Below are positions 33,008 to 41,087 of a stretch of DNA of 64,000 bases, one piece after another. This DNA is from Scatomorpha merdigallinarum. GTDB lineage: Bacteria > Bacillota > Clostridia > Oscillospirales > Oscillospiraceae. The position numbers were made by a program, and so were the translations under genes. The stretch spans positions 1 through 64,000 of the forward strand of contig DVJA01000058.1 of the NCBI GenBank assembly GCA_018710885.1, in the 5' to 3' direction. Each line of letters starts with the position of its first letter. Within the stretch, counting starts at the first letter, position 1. The notes beneath the pieces were generated by a model, which saw only the letters and a program-made list of their open reading frames with translations, did not search any database and was not told where the DNA came from.

Positions 33008-34143
33008 GTGTTGTCTCCAGTCAGATATATAGGCCTTGCAAGATTTCTGATAAAACGCTCTATGCTGCCGAGAAAGCCTCCACTCTCTCGGGCGGGCAGA
33101 TCCTCTGCGTATACAAGCTGCTCTGAGCACACCTTTTGCCCATTTGAGCTCACAACTACCTGCCCGGCCGTCTCACCGGCCTGCACCGGGCAAATCACAA
33201 ACGGCGGCAGCTCAACCCTTGTGTCGTATTCAGCCCCCACTGGCAGCAGGGCCCAGCCGTCTCTTTGAGCTGAAGCCGAGGCATAGAGCGTATCTTCGGC
33301 GTTCACGGCGTTTACTCTATATGTCACGGAGCTGTCTATAACCCTGACATACTCATAGTTTTCAAAGGCCCAGTCGTAAAGCGAGGCGTGGTCATCCCAG
33401 TCGTCCCTGTCGCAGAGCGTCACGCAGATAAACCTGGTGTTACCGCGCTCGGCGCAGCTCACCAGCGTGCGCCCGGCGGCCATAGTGTAGCCGGTTTTGA
33501 CGCCGATGCAGCCGTCGTACAGGCTCAAGAGCCTGTTATGGTTCGTGAGCGTCTGCCCGGCCACATTCGCGCTGCGCGTAGCGACAATGCGCGCAAAGTC
33601 GTCGTTCTCCATGCAGTACGCCGCGAGCACCGCCATGTCGCGCGCAGTGGAATAGTGGTCCTCCGCGTCCAGGCCGTGCGGATTTGAGAAGTGTGTGCCG
33701 GTCATGCCAAGTGCGGCGGCCTTCTCGTTCATCATATCCGCGAAGTCCTCAACCGAGCCCGCGGTGTTTATTGCCAGCGCCAGCGCCGCGTCGTTGCCGG
33801 AAACGAGCATTAGCCCCAAGAGCAGGTCCTCCACCGTATAGCGCTCTCCCGCGCGCAGATACATGGACGAGCCCTCGGCCCCGGCGCTGCGCTCGTCTAT
33901 GGTCACTATATCGTCCAGGGCGCAGTTTTCCAGCACGACGATGGCTGTCATTATCTTTGTCGTGCTGGCAATCAGCATCCGGTCATCGGCATTGTGCTCG
34001 TACAGCACCGTGCCCGTGTCCGCGTGCATGAGCACCGCCGAATGCGCGCTGGTGCCGGGTGGAGCAGACCCGGCGCCCGCGGGCACGGCAGGCAGCATGG
34101 TAAAAGCAAATAATATCAGCAGAGCCAGAGCGGCCTTCTTCAA
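33004..34143 (-). CDS. D-alanyl-D-alanine carboxypeptidase (DacF type)
   Basis: A penicillin-binding protein of the S11 family that trims peptidoglycan stem peptides. Signal peptide MKKAALALLILFAFTMLPAV, then the active-site triad STTK, SGN (SGNDAAL) and KTG (VKTGYTMAAG). A beta-rich C-terminal domain follows. I choose the TTG at 34143 because it gives a clean signal peptide and has GGAGGG nine bases upstream; that ribosome binding site is inside a 14-bp hairpin (34144-34180). In spore formers DacF/DacB enzymes modify cortex peptidoglycan; whether this one does is not visible. Confidence 0.9.
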   Translation of the reverse strand: MKKAALALLILFAFTMLPAVPAGAGSAPPGTSAHSAVLMHADTGTVLYEHNADDRMLIASTTKIMTAIVVLENCALDDIVTIDERSAGAEGSSMYLRAGERYTVEDLLLGLMLVSGNDAALALAINTAGSVEDFADMMNEKAAALGMTGTHFSNPHGLDAEDHYSTARDMAVLAAYCMENDDFARIVATRSANVAGQTLTNHNRLLSLYDGCIGVKTGYTMAAGRTLVSCAERGNTRFICVTLCDRDDWDDHASLYDWAFENYEYVRVIDSSVTYRVNAVNAEDTLYASASAQRDGWALLPVGAEYDTRVELPPFVICPVQAGETAGQVVVSSNGQKVCSEQLVYAEDLPARESGGFLGSIERFIRNLARPIYLTGDNT

Positions 34144-34180
34144 AATAGCACCACCCTCCAAATTTCAGGGTGGTGCTATT
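34144..34180 (-). promoter_or_regulatory. Perfect 14-bp hairpin sequestering the dacF ribosome binding site
   Basis: In the minus-strand RNA AATAGCACCACCCT pairs exactly with AGGGTGGTGCTATT across a 9-base loop. The Shine-Dalgarno GGAGGG is half in the loop and half in the 3' arm, and the TTG start follows at once. Only a short T-run is present, so it could be a weak terminator for the PPC-domain gene, a translational switch, or both. Confidence 0.65.
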
Positions 34181-34210
34181 ATTTGCATCTTACAGCAGCA
34201 CTATTCGAGC

Positions 34211-34678
34211 TCACTCTTCGCCGAACACGAGCTTGTCCACTCCAGGAAACTCCGACTCCGCGAGCGAGGCGTCAATGTCCACTACGTCGAGCCTGAGTAC
34301 GCAGTGCGTGCTTATAACGGCAGAGTGAATCTTGCCCCCGACGGCGAAACCATTTATGCTGACGAAGGCCACCATTTCTCTGCCGTAGGACGGATTTGCT
34401 ATCGTCGCATACAAATCTGCGGCGGGGTTGTCGCCTTTGCGGGCCAGCATGCCCTTGATTGACGTCAGCACAAAATCTATGTCCGTATAATCGCTGCCGT
34501 AATAGGTTTTATCCCTCGTGTCAGAATAGCACAGGCACAGGTTTCTGCTCGCACCGTAGCCGTCAACAAAGGCAAAACCGATGTTCTCAGCCTCAGCGAG
34601 CTCGTACAGCTTGGCCAAAAGCTCTTCGCCTTTGTCCAGGCGCGCGACTATCGTATTCCCCGTTCTGCGGTAGTCCAT
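34211..34678 (-). CDS. PPC-domain (DUF296) protein
   Basis: A 155-residue protein with the PPC/DUF296 fold seen in plant AHL proteins and in bacterial homologues: GEELLAKLYELAEAENIGFAFVDGYGA, IANPSYGREMVAF, and a C-terminal GGKIHSAVISTHCVLRLDV. No DNA-binding AT-hook is present. Bacterial members are thought to be trimeric small-molecule or DNA-associated proteins of unknown role. The ribosome binding site is weak, and it follows ytfJ by 20 bases. Confidence 0.78.
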   Translation of the reverse strand: MDYRRTGNTIVARLDKGEELLAKLYELAEAENIGFAFVDGYGASRNLCLCYSDTRDKTYYGSDYTDIDFVLTSIKGMLARKGDNPAADLYATIANPSYGREMVAFVSINGFAVGGKIHSAVISTHCVLRLDVVDIDASLAESEFPGVDKLVFGEE

Positions 34679-34698
34679 TTAATTGCGCTGCGGGCTTA

Positions 34699-35112
34699 TC
34701 AGGCCTCGGGAGCGGTTTCGGCGCTCTCGGCAGCCGCGGGCACGCTTTTCTTGTCCATGAAGGCCTCGGCACGGTCCAGGAGCTGCGGCACGAGATCAAT
34801 GACGCGGTCAAGCGTTGTCACCGCGGGTGGCTGTATGTTCAGCATGCGCACCACGCCGTCCTTGACCACAAGGAAGCCAATGGGCTCGATGCGGATACCG
34901 GCACCGCTGCCCCCGACGCAGCCGTCGCGCTGCTTGACGAGGTCGCCGCCACCGCCGGCAAAGCCCACGCTCACGCGCGAGACCGGAACCAGCGTGACTC
35001 CGTCCGGCGTTGTAACAGGGTCGCCCACAACGGTGTTGGCATCGACCATTTCCTTGATCTTAGCTATGCTCTCCTTGAGGAAATCAGCCATTGGTGTCTG
35101 CATCTTGTCCAT
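34699..35112 (-). CDS. ytfJ: GerW family sporulation protein YtfJ
   Basis: A 137-residue YtfJ/GerW protein, recognised by ADFLKESIAKIKEMVDANTVVGDPV, a glycine-rich middle (GFAGGGGDLVKQ) and IEPIGFLVVKDGVVRML. GerW is needed for proper spore germination in Bacillus. It overlaps the DUF2953 gene upstream, matching the ytfI-ytfJ pair of B. subtilis. AGGAAGG precedes the ATG at 35112. The C-terminal tail is Ala/Glu-rich. Confidence 0.92.
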   Translation of the reverse strand: MDKMQTPMADFLKESIAKIKEMVDANTVVGDPVTTPDGVTLVPVSRVSVGFAGGGGDLVKQRDGCVGGSGAGIRIEPIGFLVVKDGVVRMLNIQPPAVTTLDRVIDLVPQLLDRAEAFMDKKSVPAAAESAETAPEA

Positions 35113-35770
35113 CTTTTTCCTTCCTTTCCTGAGACGCTGCCTTTGCGGCCTTATCTGAGCGCCGTTTAATCTTTAAAAATCCAATACCGGCCACTGCAAC
35201 CACAGCTAGGATACGCGCCAAATTGATGGTTACAGTCATCCCGGCCTCTACTGTATAGTGCGGGTTAGAAAAGTCTAGCCCGGTCTGGACATCGCTCTTC
35301 TTGACGTTGAAGGCCCTCCCTGCGGCAGAACCCACTGTGGCCACGGCGTAGTTTATCATGCCGTAGCTCATAACAGCGTCATACGGGTCGTCACCGCCCA
35401 CAATTATGTGCAGCACAAACCGGTTGACGGTTATTTTGCGGCGAAAGCGGGAAAGGGTATCCAGCGCGAGCTTGATCAGGTCAGGAATCATATCCCGGTT
35501 GAGCTCAAACTTCTTCTTTCCCTCTTTCTCGGGCTTGGCCTCTTTGGTTTTTTTGGCCTTTGCGGGCTTTTTCTTTTTCTTGGGCTTCTCTGTCTTTTCT
35601 GGTCTTGGAAACACGGTCACATCGAAGCACATGACTCTCACGGCCGCTTTGAGCCCACCGGCGGCGTAGTCCACCGAAACCCCAAGCGGCGTGAAGAGCA
35701 GTAAGAGCAGTATTGCCGCAATCACTGCCAAGATTATCAACCAGAACAGGCACATCACCCCCAGCGGCAT
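35084..35770 (-). CDS. DUF2953 membrane protein (YtfI-like)
   Basis: A 228-residue protein: one N-terminal membrane helix (about 7-29), an unusually lysine-rich linker (about 57-90; KPKKKKKPAKAKKTKEAKPE, nearly half Lys), then the DUF2953 core with IIVGGDDPYDAVMSYGMINYAV and a second hydrophobic stretch near residue 190. It is the partner gene of ytfJ in spore formers. The lysine-rich segment is likely a flexible, nucleic-acid- or phospholipid-binding tether; that is an inference. Confidence 0.85.
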   Translation of the reverse strand: MPLGVMCLFWLIILAVIAAILLLLLFTPLGVSVDYAAGGLKAAVRVMCFDVTVFPRPEKTEKPKKKKKPAKAKKTKEAKPEKEGKKKFELNRDMIPDLIKLALDTLSRFRRKITVNRFVLHIIVGGDDPYDAVMSYGMINYAVATVGSAAGRAFNVKKSDVQTGLDFSNPHYTVEAGMTVTINLARILAVVAVAGIGFLKIKRRSDKAAKAASQERKEKDGQDADTNG

Positions 35771-35782
35771 TCTGCCGCAGAA

Positions 35783-36400
35783 TTATTCGCCCTCGTCCTC
35801 GGGCGCGTTCATTTCTATCTCCATTTGCTGGCCCCGGCTCTTTAGCTGTTCCACGGCGTCCTGGAGCTTCTCAAGTCCGTCAGACTGGCTCATGTCCGGC
35901 AGCGTCGGGAGCTCGTCCAGCGAGCTTATACCCATGACACGCAGGAAGGCCTCCGTTGTCTTATAGAGCGTCGGGCGTCCCGGAGCGTCCAGGCGGCCCG
36001 CCGGCTCTATGAGTCCCTTTTCGGCCAGGCTGGAGACCGTATATGAGCTGTCTACGCCCCTCACCTGCTCGACATATGCCCGGGTCACCGGCTGGAAGTA
36101 CGCTATGATGGCGAGGGCTTCCAACGCGCTCGGCGAGAGCTTGGGCGCTGCCCGGTGTTCAATTACGCGGGAGATGAGTTTGGCGTACTCGGGCGCGGAA
36201 CACAGCTGCAAAGTGCCCGCCAGGCGCAGCAGGCGTATGCCTCTGCGCTTTTCCTCGTAGTACTCGGCGAGCTTTCCCGCCGTTACAAGTATATCCTCTT
36301 CCGGCACCCCGAAAACCAGCGACAATCTGGCCACGGGTACAGGCTCGCCGGAGGCGAAAAGCACCGCCTCGAGTGCCGGAGCAAGTTCGATAATATCCAT
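35783..36400 (-). CDS. scpB: Segregation and condensation protein B
   Basis: ScpB binds ScpA and with SMC forms bacterial condensin. The 205 residues have the two winged-helix domains (ALEAVLFASGEPV, then LSPSALEALAIIAYFQPVTRA and RPTLYKTTEAFLRVMGI). The ATG directly follows the scpA stop codon. The C-terminal 35 residues are acidic and variable. Confidence 0.95.
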   Translation of the reverse strand: MDIIELAPALEAVLFASGEPVPVARLSLVFGVPEEDILVTAGKLAEYYEEKRRGIRLLRLAGTLQLCSAPEYAKLISRVIEHRAAPKLSPSALEALAIIAYFQPVTRAYVEQVRGVDSSYTVSSLAEKGLIEPAGRLDAPGRPTLYKTTEAFLRVMGISSLDELPTLPDMSQSDGLEKLQDAVEQLKSRGQQMEIEMNAPEDEGE

Positions 36401-37195
36401 TTACTCTTCCTCTATGGCTTCCAATATCTTCTCCGTGTCGCCGCCTGTGAACTCGAGCAGCAGATCCCCGTCCATCTCACTGATCGCAAGGCTGCCCATT
36501 GAGCACAGTTCCAGCACCGACAGGAACACCGCGACTATCTCGCTGCGGCTGCGGCTCTCGGCGCAGAGCTCGCCGAGCGTCGCCGGCCCGTCCGAGCTCA
36601 GCCGCGCTATTATCTCACGCGACTTGTCACGCACGCCGTAAACTATGCGTTTGGGCGCGAGCCTGGCCAGCTCACGCGGAGCCGGGGGCTTGGCCTCAGG
36701 CCGCATAAAGACGTCGCAGAGCGCGCCCAAAAGCTCCACGGGGTCATGCCGGTAGTCGTAGACCTTGGCTTCCCTGGACAATGGCTCCTGCCTGCGCGTG
36801 AACAAATCCTTGCCGTTCTCACTCATGGCCGAAAACTCTTCGAGCACGGCCTTTATGGAGTCGCGCGCGCCTTTGGCCTTGAGCTGTTCCAGGCTGCTCA
36901 TGAGCTGTTCCAGCTCGGTGACTTCCTTCTCAGAGGCGAGCAGCGTGCGGCTTTTTATATACAGCAAATACGCCGCCATCTGCACAAACTCGCTGGCGAC
37001 TTCCAGGTCCATGCGCTGCATCTCATCGAGATAGGCCAGGTACTGGTCCAGTATCTCGCTGACGGATATGTCGCGTATCTCTATCTTGTTTTTACTCAGG
37101 AGCTGCAAAATCAGGCTCAACGGGCCCTCAAAGTCCGCGAGCGAATCGCGCTCGTGTACCACGCCTTCCAGGCGAAAAGTCGGATCCTGGCTCAT
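36401..37195 (-). CDS. scpA: Segregation and condensation protein A
   Basis: Kleisin subunit of the SMC-ScpA-ScpB complex. The 264 residues carry FEGPLSLILQLLSKNKIEIRDI near the start, the EFVQMAAYLLYIKSR segment, and the C-terminal winged helix. Start ATG 37195 overlaps the M50 protease stop (ATGA) with GAGGGTG upstream; an earlier in-frame ATG lies inside the protease gene. Confidence 0.95.
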   Translation of the reverse strand: MSQDPTFRLEGVVHERDSLADFEGPLSLILQLLSKNKIEIRDISVSEILDQYLAYLDEMQRMDLEVASEFVQMAAYLLYIKSRTLLASEKEVTELEQLMSSLEQLKAKGARDSIKAVLEEFSAMSENGKDLFTRRQEPLSREAKVYDYRHDPVELLGALCDVFMRPEAKPPAPRELARLAPKRIVYGVRDKSREIIARLSSDGPATLGELCAESRSRSEIVAVFLSVLELCSMGSLAISEMDGDLLLEFTGGDTEKILEAIEEE

Positions 37196-37884
37196 ATGAA
37201 CACCCTCGCAAGGTCCAGTCCTAGCTGCGCGACCCAAATCAACTTGTCAAAGACCCATCCGGCAGCGTAGCTGAGCGGGTCAAAGGGCAGGCGGTTCGTG
37301 ACCAGTACCAGCACAAACAGCGCTATCATGCCGTAGCGCTCATAGTACATGAGCTTTCTGTAGGCCTGGTCGGATATGACGGAATACAGCACCTTGCTGC
37401 CGTCGAGCGGCGGTATGGGTATGATGTTAAAAACAGCGAGCGTGAGGGAGAGATACGCCGTAGTTATAAGCATCTCCGACACGCAGTAACCCACGTACCC
37501 CGCCCTTCCGAGCGGTATCAAGGTAAGTCCATATATAAAAAGGAAAATGACAGAGACAAACAGATTTGCCATTGGCCCGGCGGCTGCCGTCACGGCCATA
37601 CCCTCTTTGGGGTTTTTGAAGTTGCGCATATTCACCGGCACCGGCTTGGCCCAGCCAAAACCAAAGGCGACCAGCATCACAAGACCGAGTATATCTATGT
37701 GCTTTATGGGGTTCAACGTGAGCCTGCCAGCTCGCTTGGCGGTGTCGTCACCCAGCTTCCACGCCACGTAGCCGTGTGCCAGCTCGTGCAGGGTTATACA
37801 GATGAGGGCCGGCAGCACCGACAAAAGCAGTCTGGCTGGCACGGACCAGTCCAGGCCGCGTATTATAGCTGTAAAATCTTCCAT
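37192..37884 (-). CDS. Site-2 protease family protein (M50, YwhC-like)
   Basis: A 230-residue intramembrane metalloprotease with HELAH (HExxH) in a membrane helix, GWAKPVPVN and the second ligand in PIPPLDGSKVL. About six membrane segments. It belongs to the short YwhC/Rv-type M50 group, distinct from the SpoIVFB-like protein at 57593; substrates are unknown. Placement before scpA-scpB is common in Clostridia. Start ATG 37884 with AGAGGTG upstream; its promoter is at 37903-37931. Confidence 0.9.
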   Translation of the reverse strand: MEDFTAIIRGLDWSVPARLLLSVLPALICITLHELAHGYVAWKLGDDTAKRAGRLTLNPIKHIDILGLVMLVAFGFGWAKPVPVNMRNFKNPKEGMAVTAAAGPMANLFVSVIFLFIYGLTLIPLGRAGYVGYCVSEMLITTAYLSLTLAVFNIIPIPPLDGSKVLYSVISDQAYRKLMYYERYGMIALFVLVLVTNRLPFDPLSYAAGWVFDKLIWVAQLGLDLARVFI

Positions 37885-37902
37885 TTGACACCTCTTGTGT
37901 AC

Positions 37903-37931
37903 ATTATAACAATTTGCCCGGCTAAAAACAA
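37903..37931 (-). promoter_or_regulatory. Promoter of the M50-scpA-scpB-ytfI-ytfJ unit
   Basis: Minus strand TTGTTT (37926-37931), 17-base spacer, TATAAT (37903-37908), 18 bases before the start codon. Confidence 0.6.
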
Positions 37932-37978
37932 GAGCAGTTTGAGTATTTTGCGGCTTATGTCGCAAGCAGACACTGAAA

Positions 37979-38015
37979 CCAAAAAGCGGGGCGGCTGCCG
38001 CCACCCCGTTTTTTT
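37979..38015 (-). terminator. Intrinsic terminator of the tig-engB operon
   Basis: Minus strand CGGGGTGGC-GGCA-GCCGCCCCG followed by CTTTTTGG; A/T runs on both sides would let it work in either direction. Confidence 0.8.
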
Positions 38016-38601
38016 AAACTTTTGCCAGGATCTCACCCAGCAATTCATTTCGCCCAGTACCTTTTTCAGCGGAAAAAGGTATCAGTTTGGCCTCCTCCGG
38101 AAGCGCCAGAGTCTCGCGGATCACAGCGATGTTGGCTTCTACGGCGCTTTTGGAGATCTTGTCAGTCTTGTTCGCCACCACGACGAAGGGCCGTCCCGAG
38201 GCCTTGAACCACTCGGACATGGTCACGTCGTCGCCCGTGGGCTTGTGCCGGGCGTCAACTATGTGCACGCCCAGGCTTATGCGCTCGCTCTCGGCAAAAA
38301 AGCTCTCCATCAGCGCGGCCCAACGGTCCCGTTCGGCCTTGCTGACCGCGGCGTAGCCGTAGCCGGGCAGATCTATGAACCAGCACTTCGAATCTATGTC
38401 GAAGTAGTTCACGTGTACCGTCTTGCCGGGCTGTGAACCCACTCGGGCGAAGTTTTTTCGGTTCAGGAGCCGGTTTATAACCGAGCTCTTGCCCACATTT
38501 GACTTGCCCGCGAATACGATTGCCGGCCTGCCGTCGCGTATAAAGTTTGAGCTGCTTGCCGCGGAGCGTACAAATTCAGCGCGGTTTAAGTTTATAGCCA
38601 T
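38014..38601 (-). CDS. engB: Ribosome biogenesis GTPase YsxC/EngB
   Basis: A 195-residue 50S-assembly GTPase: P-loop GKSNVGKSS, switch I GKTVHVNYF, DLPGYGYA (G3), NKTDK (G4) and SAEKGTG (G5). Last gene of the tig-clpP-clpX-lon-engB operon, the same place as in Bacillus (lonA-ysxC). AGTGACAG precedes the start. Confidence 0.95.
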   Translation of the reverse strand: MAINLNRAEFVRSAASSSNFIRDGRPAIVFAGKSNVGKSSVINRLLNRKNFARVGSQPGKTVHVNYFDIDSKCWFIDLPGYGYAAVSKAERDRWAALMESFFAESERISLGVHIVDARHKPTGDDVTMSEWFKASGRPFVVVANKTDKISKSAVEANIAVIRETLALPEEAKLIPFSAEKGTGRNELLGEILAKV

Positions 38602-38604
38602 CTG

Positions 38605-41007
38605 TCACTGTCCTATTCTGGCGCCCTCGGCCGGCGGCTGCGGCGGCACGGGTGAAACGCCGGAGGCGGGTTCTGCATCGAGGCGGTTGAGGGCGACGTC
38701 AAGTATCGCGTCTACGTGGTCGGCCGTCACAAACTTCAAGCTGCGCCGCACGGTCTGGTCTATTTCGTCCAAGTCGGCCTCGTTGGCAGCCGGGATTATA
38801 ACCGTGCTCACACCGGCGCGCAGGGCCGCCATTGTCTTCTCCTTGAGCCCGCCTATGGGCAGGATACGGCCGCGCAGGGTTATCTCGCCCGTCATGGCCA
38901 GGTCCCGGCGCACAGGTATGCCGGTGAGCGCCGATATGACGCCAATGCATATGGTTATGCCCGCGCTGGGGCCGTCCTTGGGTACTGCGCCCTCTGGGAA
39001 GTGGATGTGTATGTCGCGCTTGCGGTAGAACTCCGGGTCTATGCCCAGCTTGCCCGCACGCGAGCGGATATAGGTTATCGCGGCTTTACAGCTCTCCTGC
39101 ATGACGGAGCCGAGGTTGCCGGTCAGGATGAGCTGGCCGGTGCCGTCCACTACGCCTACTTCCACGTCCAGCACTTCGCCGCCCACCGATGTCCAGGCCA
39201 ATCCGCGGACCAGGCCGACCTCGTCGCGCGGATAGATGCTGTCTGGCTTATATTTGGGCGCACCGAGCAGCGGCTCGAGCCTTCCTGCACGCACGGACAG
39301 GGACTTGTATTCGCCCTTTGCTATGCCGGCGGCGCACTTGCGGCAGAGCGCCGCGAGCTCGCGTTCCAGCAGCCTGACGCCGCTCTCGCGGGTGTAGAGC
39401 GAGATTATCTCGCGTATAGCGTCGTCGCTCACGCGCAGCGTCGTGCCGTTGAGGCCGTGGCGCTTTCTCTGCTTTGGCAGCAGGTGCTGTTTGGCTATCA
39501 TCAGCTTTTCCTCGTCGGTATAGCTGGTGAGCTCTATGACCTCCATGCGGTCGAGCAGCGGGCGCGGTATCGTATCCAGCGTGTTGGCCGTGGTGATGAA
39601 GAGCACGTCGGAGAGGTCAATGGGGATCTCCATATAGTTGTCGCGGAACTTGTTGTTCTGCTCCCCGTCCAGGGCCTCCAGCAGTGCGCTGGAAGGGTCG
39701 CCCCTGTAATCGGAGCCGAGTTTGTCTATCTCGTCGAGGACCATGACCGGGTTCATGCTTCCGGCCTGTATGAGTCCGTTCACCAGGCGTCCCGGCATGG
39801 AGCCTATATAGGTCTTGCGGTGGCCGCGTATCTCGGCCTCATCGTGTACGCCGCCGAGGGCGACATGCGAGAGCTTGCGGTTCATGGCCCGGGCAATGCT
39901 CATCGCTATGCTCGTCTTGCCTGTGCCCGGAGGGCCTACAAGGCAGAGCACGGTGCCGCGGATATCCGGCGCCAGCTTGCGCACGGACAGGAACTCTATG
40001 ATGCGCTCTTTTACTTTGTCGAGGCCGTAGTGGTCCTCATCGAGCAGCTTGCGCGCTTTGGCGACGTCCAGCGTCTCTTTAGTACGCTTGTTCCAGGGCA
40101 CTTCCAGGCATGTGTCCAAATAGCCGCGGATTACGCTGGCCTCGGCCGACCCGAAGGGTTGGCGCGAGAGCTTGGAGACCTCTTTGAGCAGCTTCTTTTC
40201 AACGTCTTCGTCAAGACGCAGCTCCCTTATGCGGCGGCGGTAGTCGTCCAGTTCCTGCGGCGTGTCGTCGTCGCCGAGCTCGGACTGTATAACCTTGAGC
40301 TGTTCACGCAGGTAGTACTCGCGCTGGTTGCGGTTCATCTGCTCCTGCGTACTCTCGCTTATGTCGCGCTCTATGCCGAGCAGCGTCAGCTCGCGGCTCA
40401 CCAGCGAGCAGAGCCTGGCCAGGCGGCGCGAGGGGCGCAGCTCTTCCAGGAGCTGCTGCTTCTCTTCAGGCTTTAGGTACACGTTCTGGGCCACGAAGTC
40501 GGCTATATAGGCCGCGTCATCGCTCGCCGCGACGCTGATAAGCGACTCGGCCGGCGAGTTTCCGCTGGCCTCGGTGTACTGGCTGAAAAGCGTCACACAG
40601 CGCCGGCATAGGGCCTCAATCTTGACAGTGGACTTCTCCTCCACGTCATTCAGGGGCTCCACCTCTGTGTAGAGGCATGGCGAGTCGGTGATAAGCGAAA
40701 TTATACGGCCCCTACCGATACCCTCAACCATGACGCGGACGGTTTTGCCGCCGGGCTGGCGCAGCATCTGGCGCACGCGGCAGACGGTACCGATGGCGTA
40801 AATGTCGTCCAGGAAGGGTATATCCTTCGTCATGTCCTTCTGCGCGGTGAGGAACAGGATCTGGTCCTCGCCCATAGCTATGTTCAGCGCAGCCACGCTC
40901 ATGGGCCTCTCCACATCAAAGTTCAAAAGCATGCCCGGGAATACGGACAGGCCGCGGAGCGGCAGCACAGGCATGGACCTCTGCGCTCTAAATTCATAAT
41001 CGCTCAT
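38605..41007 (-). CDS. lon: ATP-dependent protease Lon
   Basis: An 800-residue LonA protease: N-terminal substrate-binding LAN domain (to about 200), coiled coil, AAA+ module with GPPGTGKTS (Walker A) and MVLDEIDK (Walker B), and the protease domain with the Ser/Lys dyad in DGPSAGI and GGLKEKTMAA. It degrades misfolded and regulatory proteins. Directly downstream of clpX with an 80-base gap holding a palindrome (41042-41066). The C-terminus ends in a Pro-rich tail. Confidence 0.97.
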   Translation of the reverse strand: MSDYEFRAQRSMPVLPLRGLSVFPGMLLNFDVERPMSVAALNIAMGEDQILFLTAQKDMTKDIPFLDDIYAIGTVCRVRQMLRQPGGKTVRVMVEGIGRGRIISLITDSPCLYTEVEPLNDVEEKSTVKIEALCRRCVTLFSQYTEASGNSPAESLISVAASDDAAYIADFVAQNVYLKPEEKQQLLEELRPSRRLARLCSLVSRELTLLGIERDISESTQEQMNRNQREYYLREQLKVIQSELGDDDTPQELDDYRRRIRELRLDEDVEKKLLKEVSKLSRQPFGSAEASVIRGYLDTCLEVPWNKRTKETLDVAKARKLLDEDHYGLDKVKERIIEFLSVRKLAPDIRGTVLCLVGPPGTGKTSIAMSIARAMNRKLSHVALGGVHDEAEIRGHRKTYIGSMPGRLVNGLIQAGSMNPVMVLDEIDKLGSDYRGDPSSALLEALDGEQNNKFRDNYMEIPIDLSDVLFITTANTLDTIPRPLLDRMEVIELTSYTDEEKLMIAKQHLLPKQRKRHGLNGTTLRVSDDAIREIISLYTRESGVRLLERELAALCRKCAAGIAKGEYKSLSVRAGRLEPLLGAPKYKPDSIYPRDEVGLVRGLAWTSVGGEVLDVEVGVVDGTGQLILTGNLGSVMQESCKAAITYIRSRAGKLGIDPEFYRKRDIHIHFPEGAVPKDGPSAGITICIGVISALTGIPVRRDLAMTGEITLRGRILPIGGLKEKTMAALRAGVSTVIIPAANEADLDEIDQTVRRSLKFVTADHVDAILDVALNRLDAEPASGVSPVPPQPPAEGARIGQ

Positions 41008-41041
41008 ACTGCACTCCTTTCATTTCGGAGCATATACGCGC

Positions 41042-41066
41042 ATGGGGACGGATATCCTCCGTCCCC
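41042..41066. repeat. GGGGACGG...CCGTCCCC palindrome between clpX and lon
   Basis: A 9-bp GC-rich stem with a short loop and no following T-run on either strand. Same core as the palindrome at 20247-20271. It may be an RNA-processing or transcript-stabilising element inside the operon. Confidence 0.5.
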
Positions 41067-41087
41067 CCACTTGTATTCTACTTACTT

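Noticed and set aside
38716..40476. 586-codon plus-strand frame opposite lon
   Set aside because: Antisense shadow of a highly conserved gene in GC-rich sequence; no ribosome binding site and no recognisable domain.
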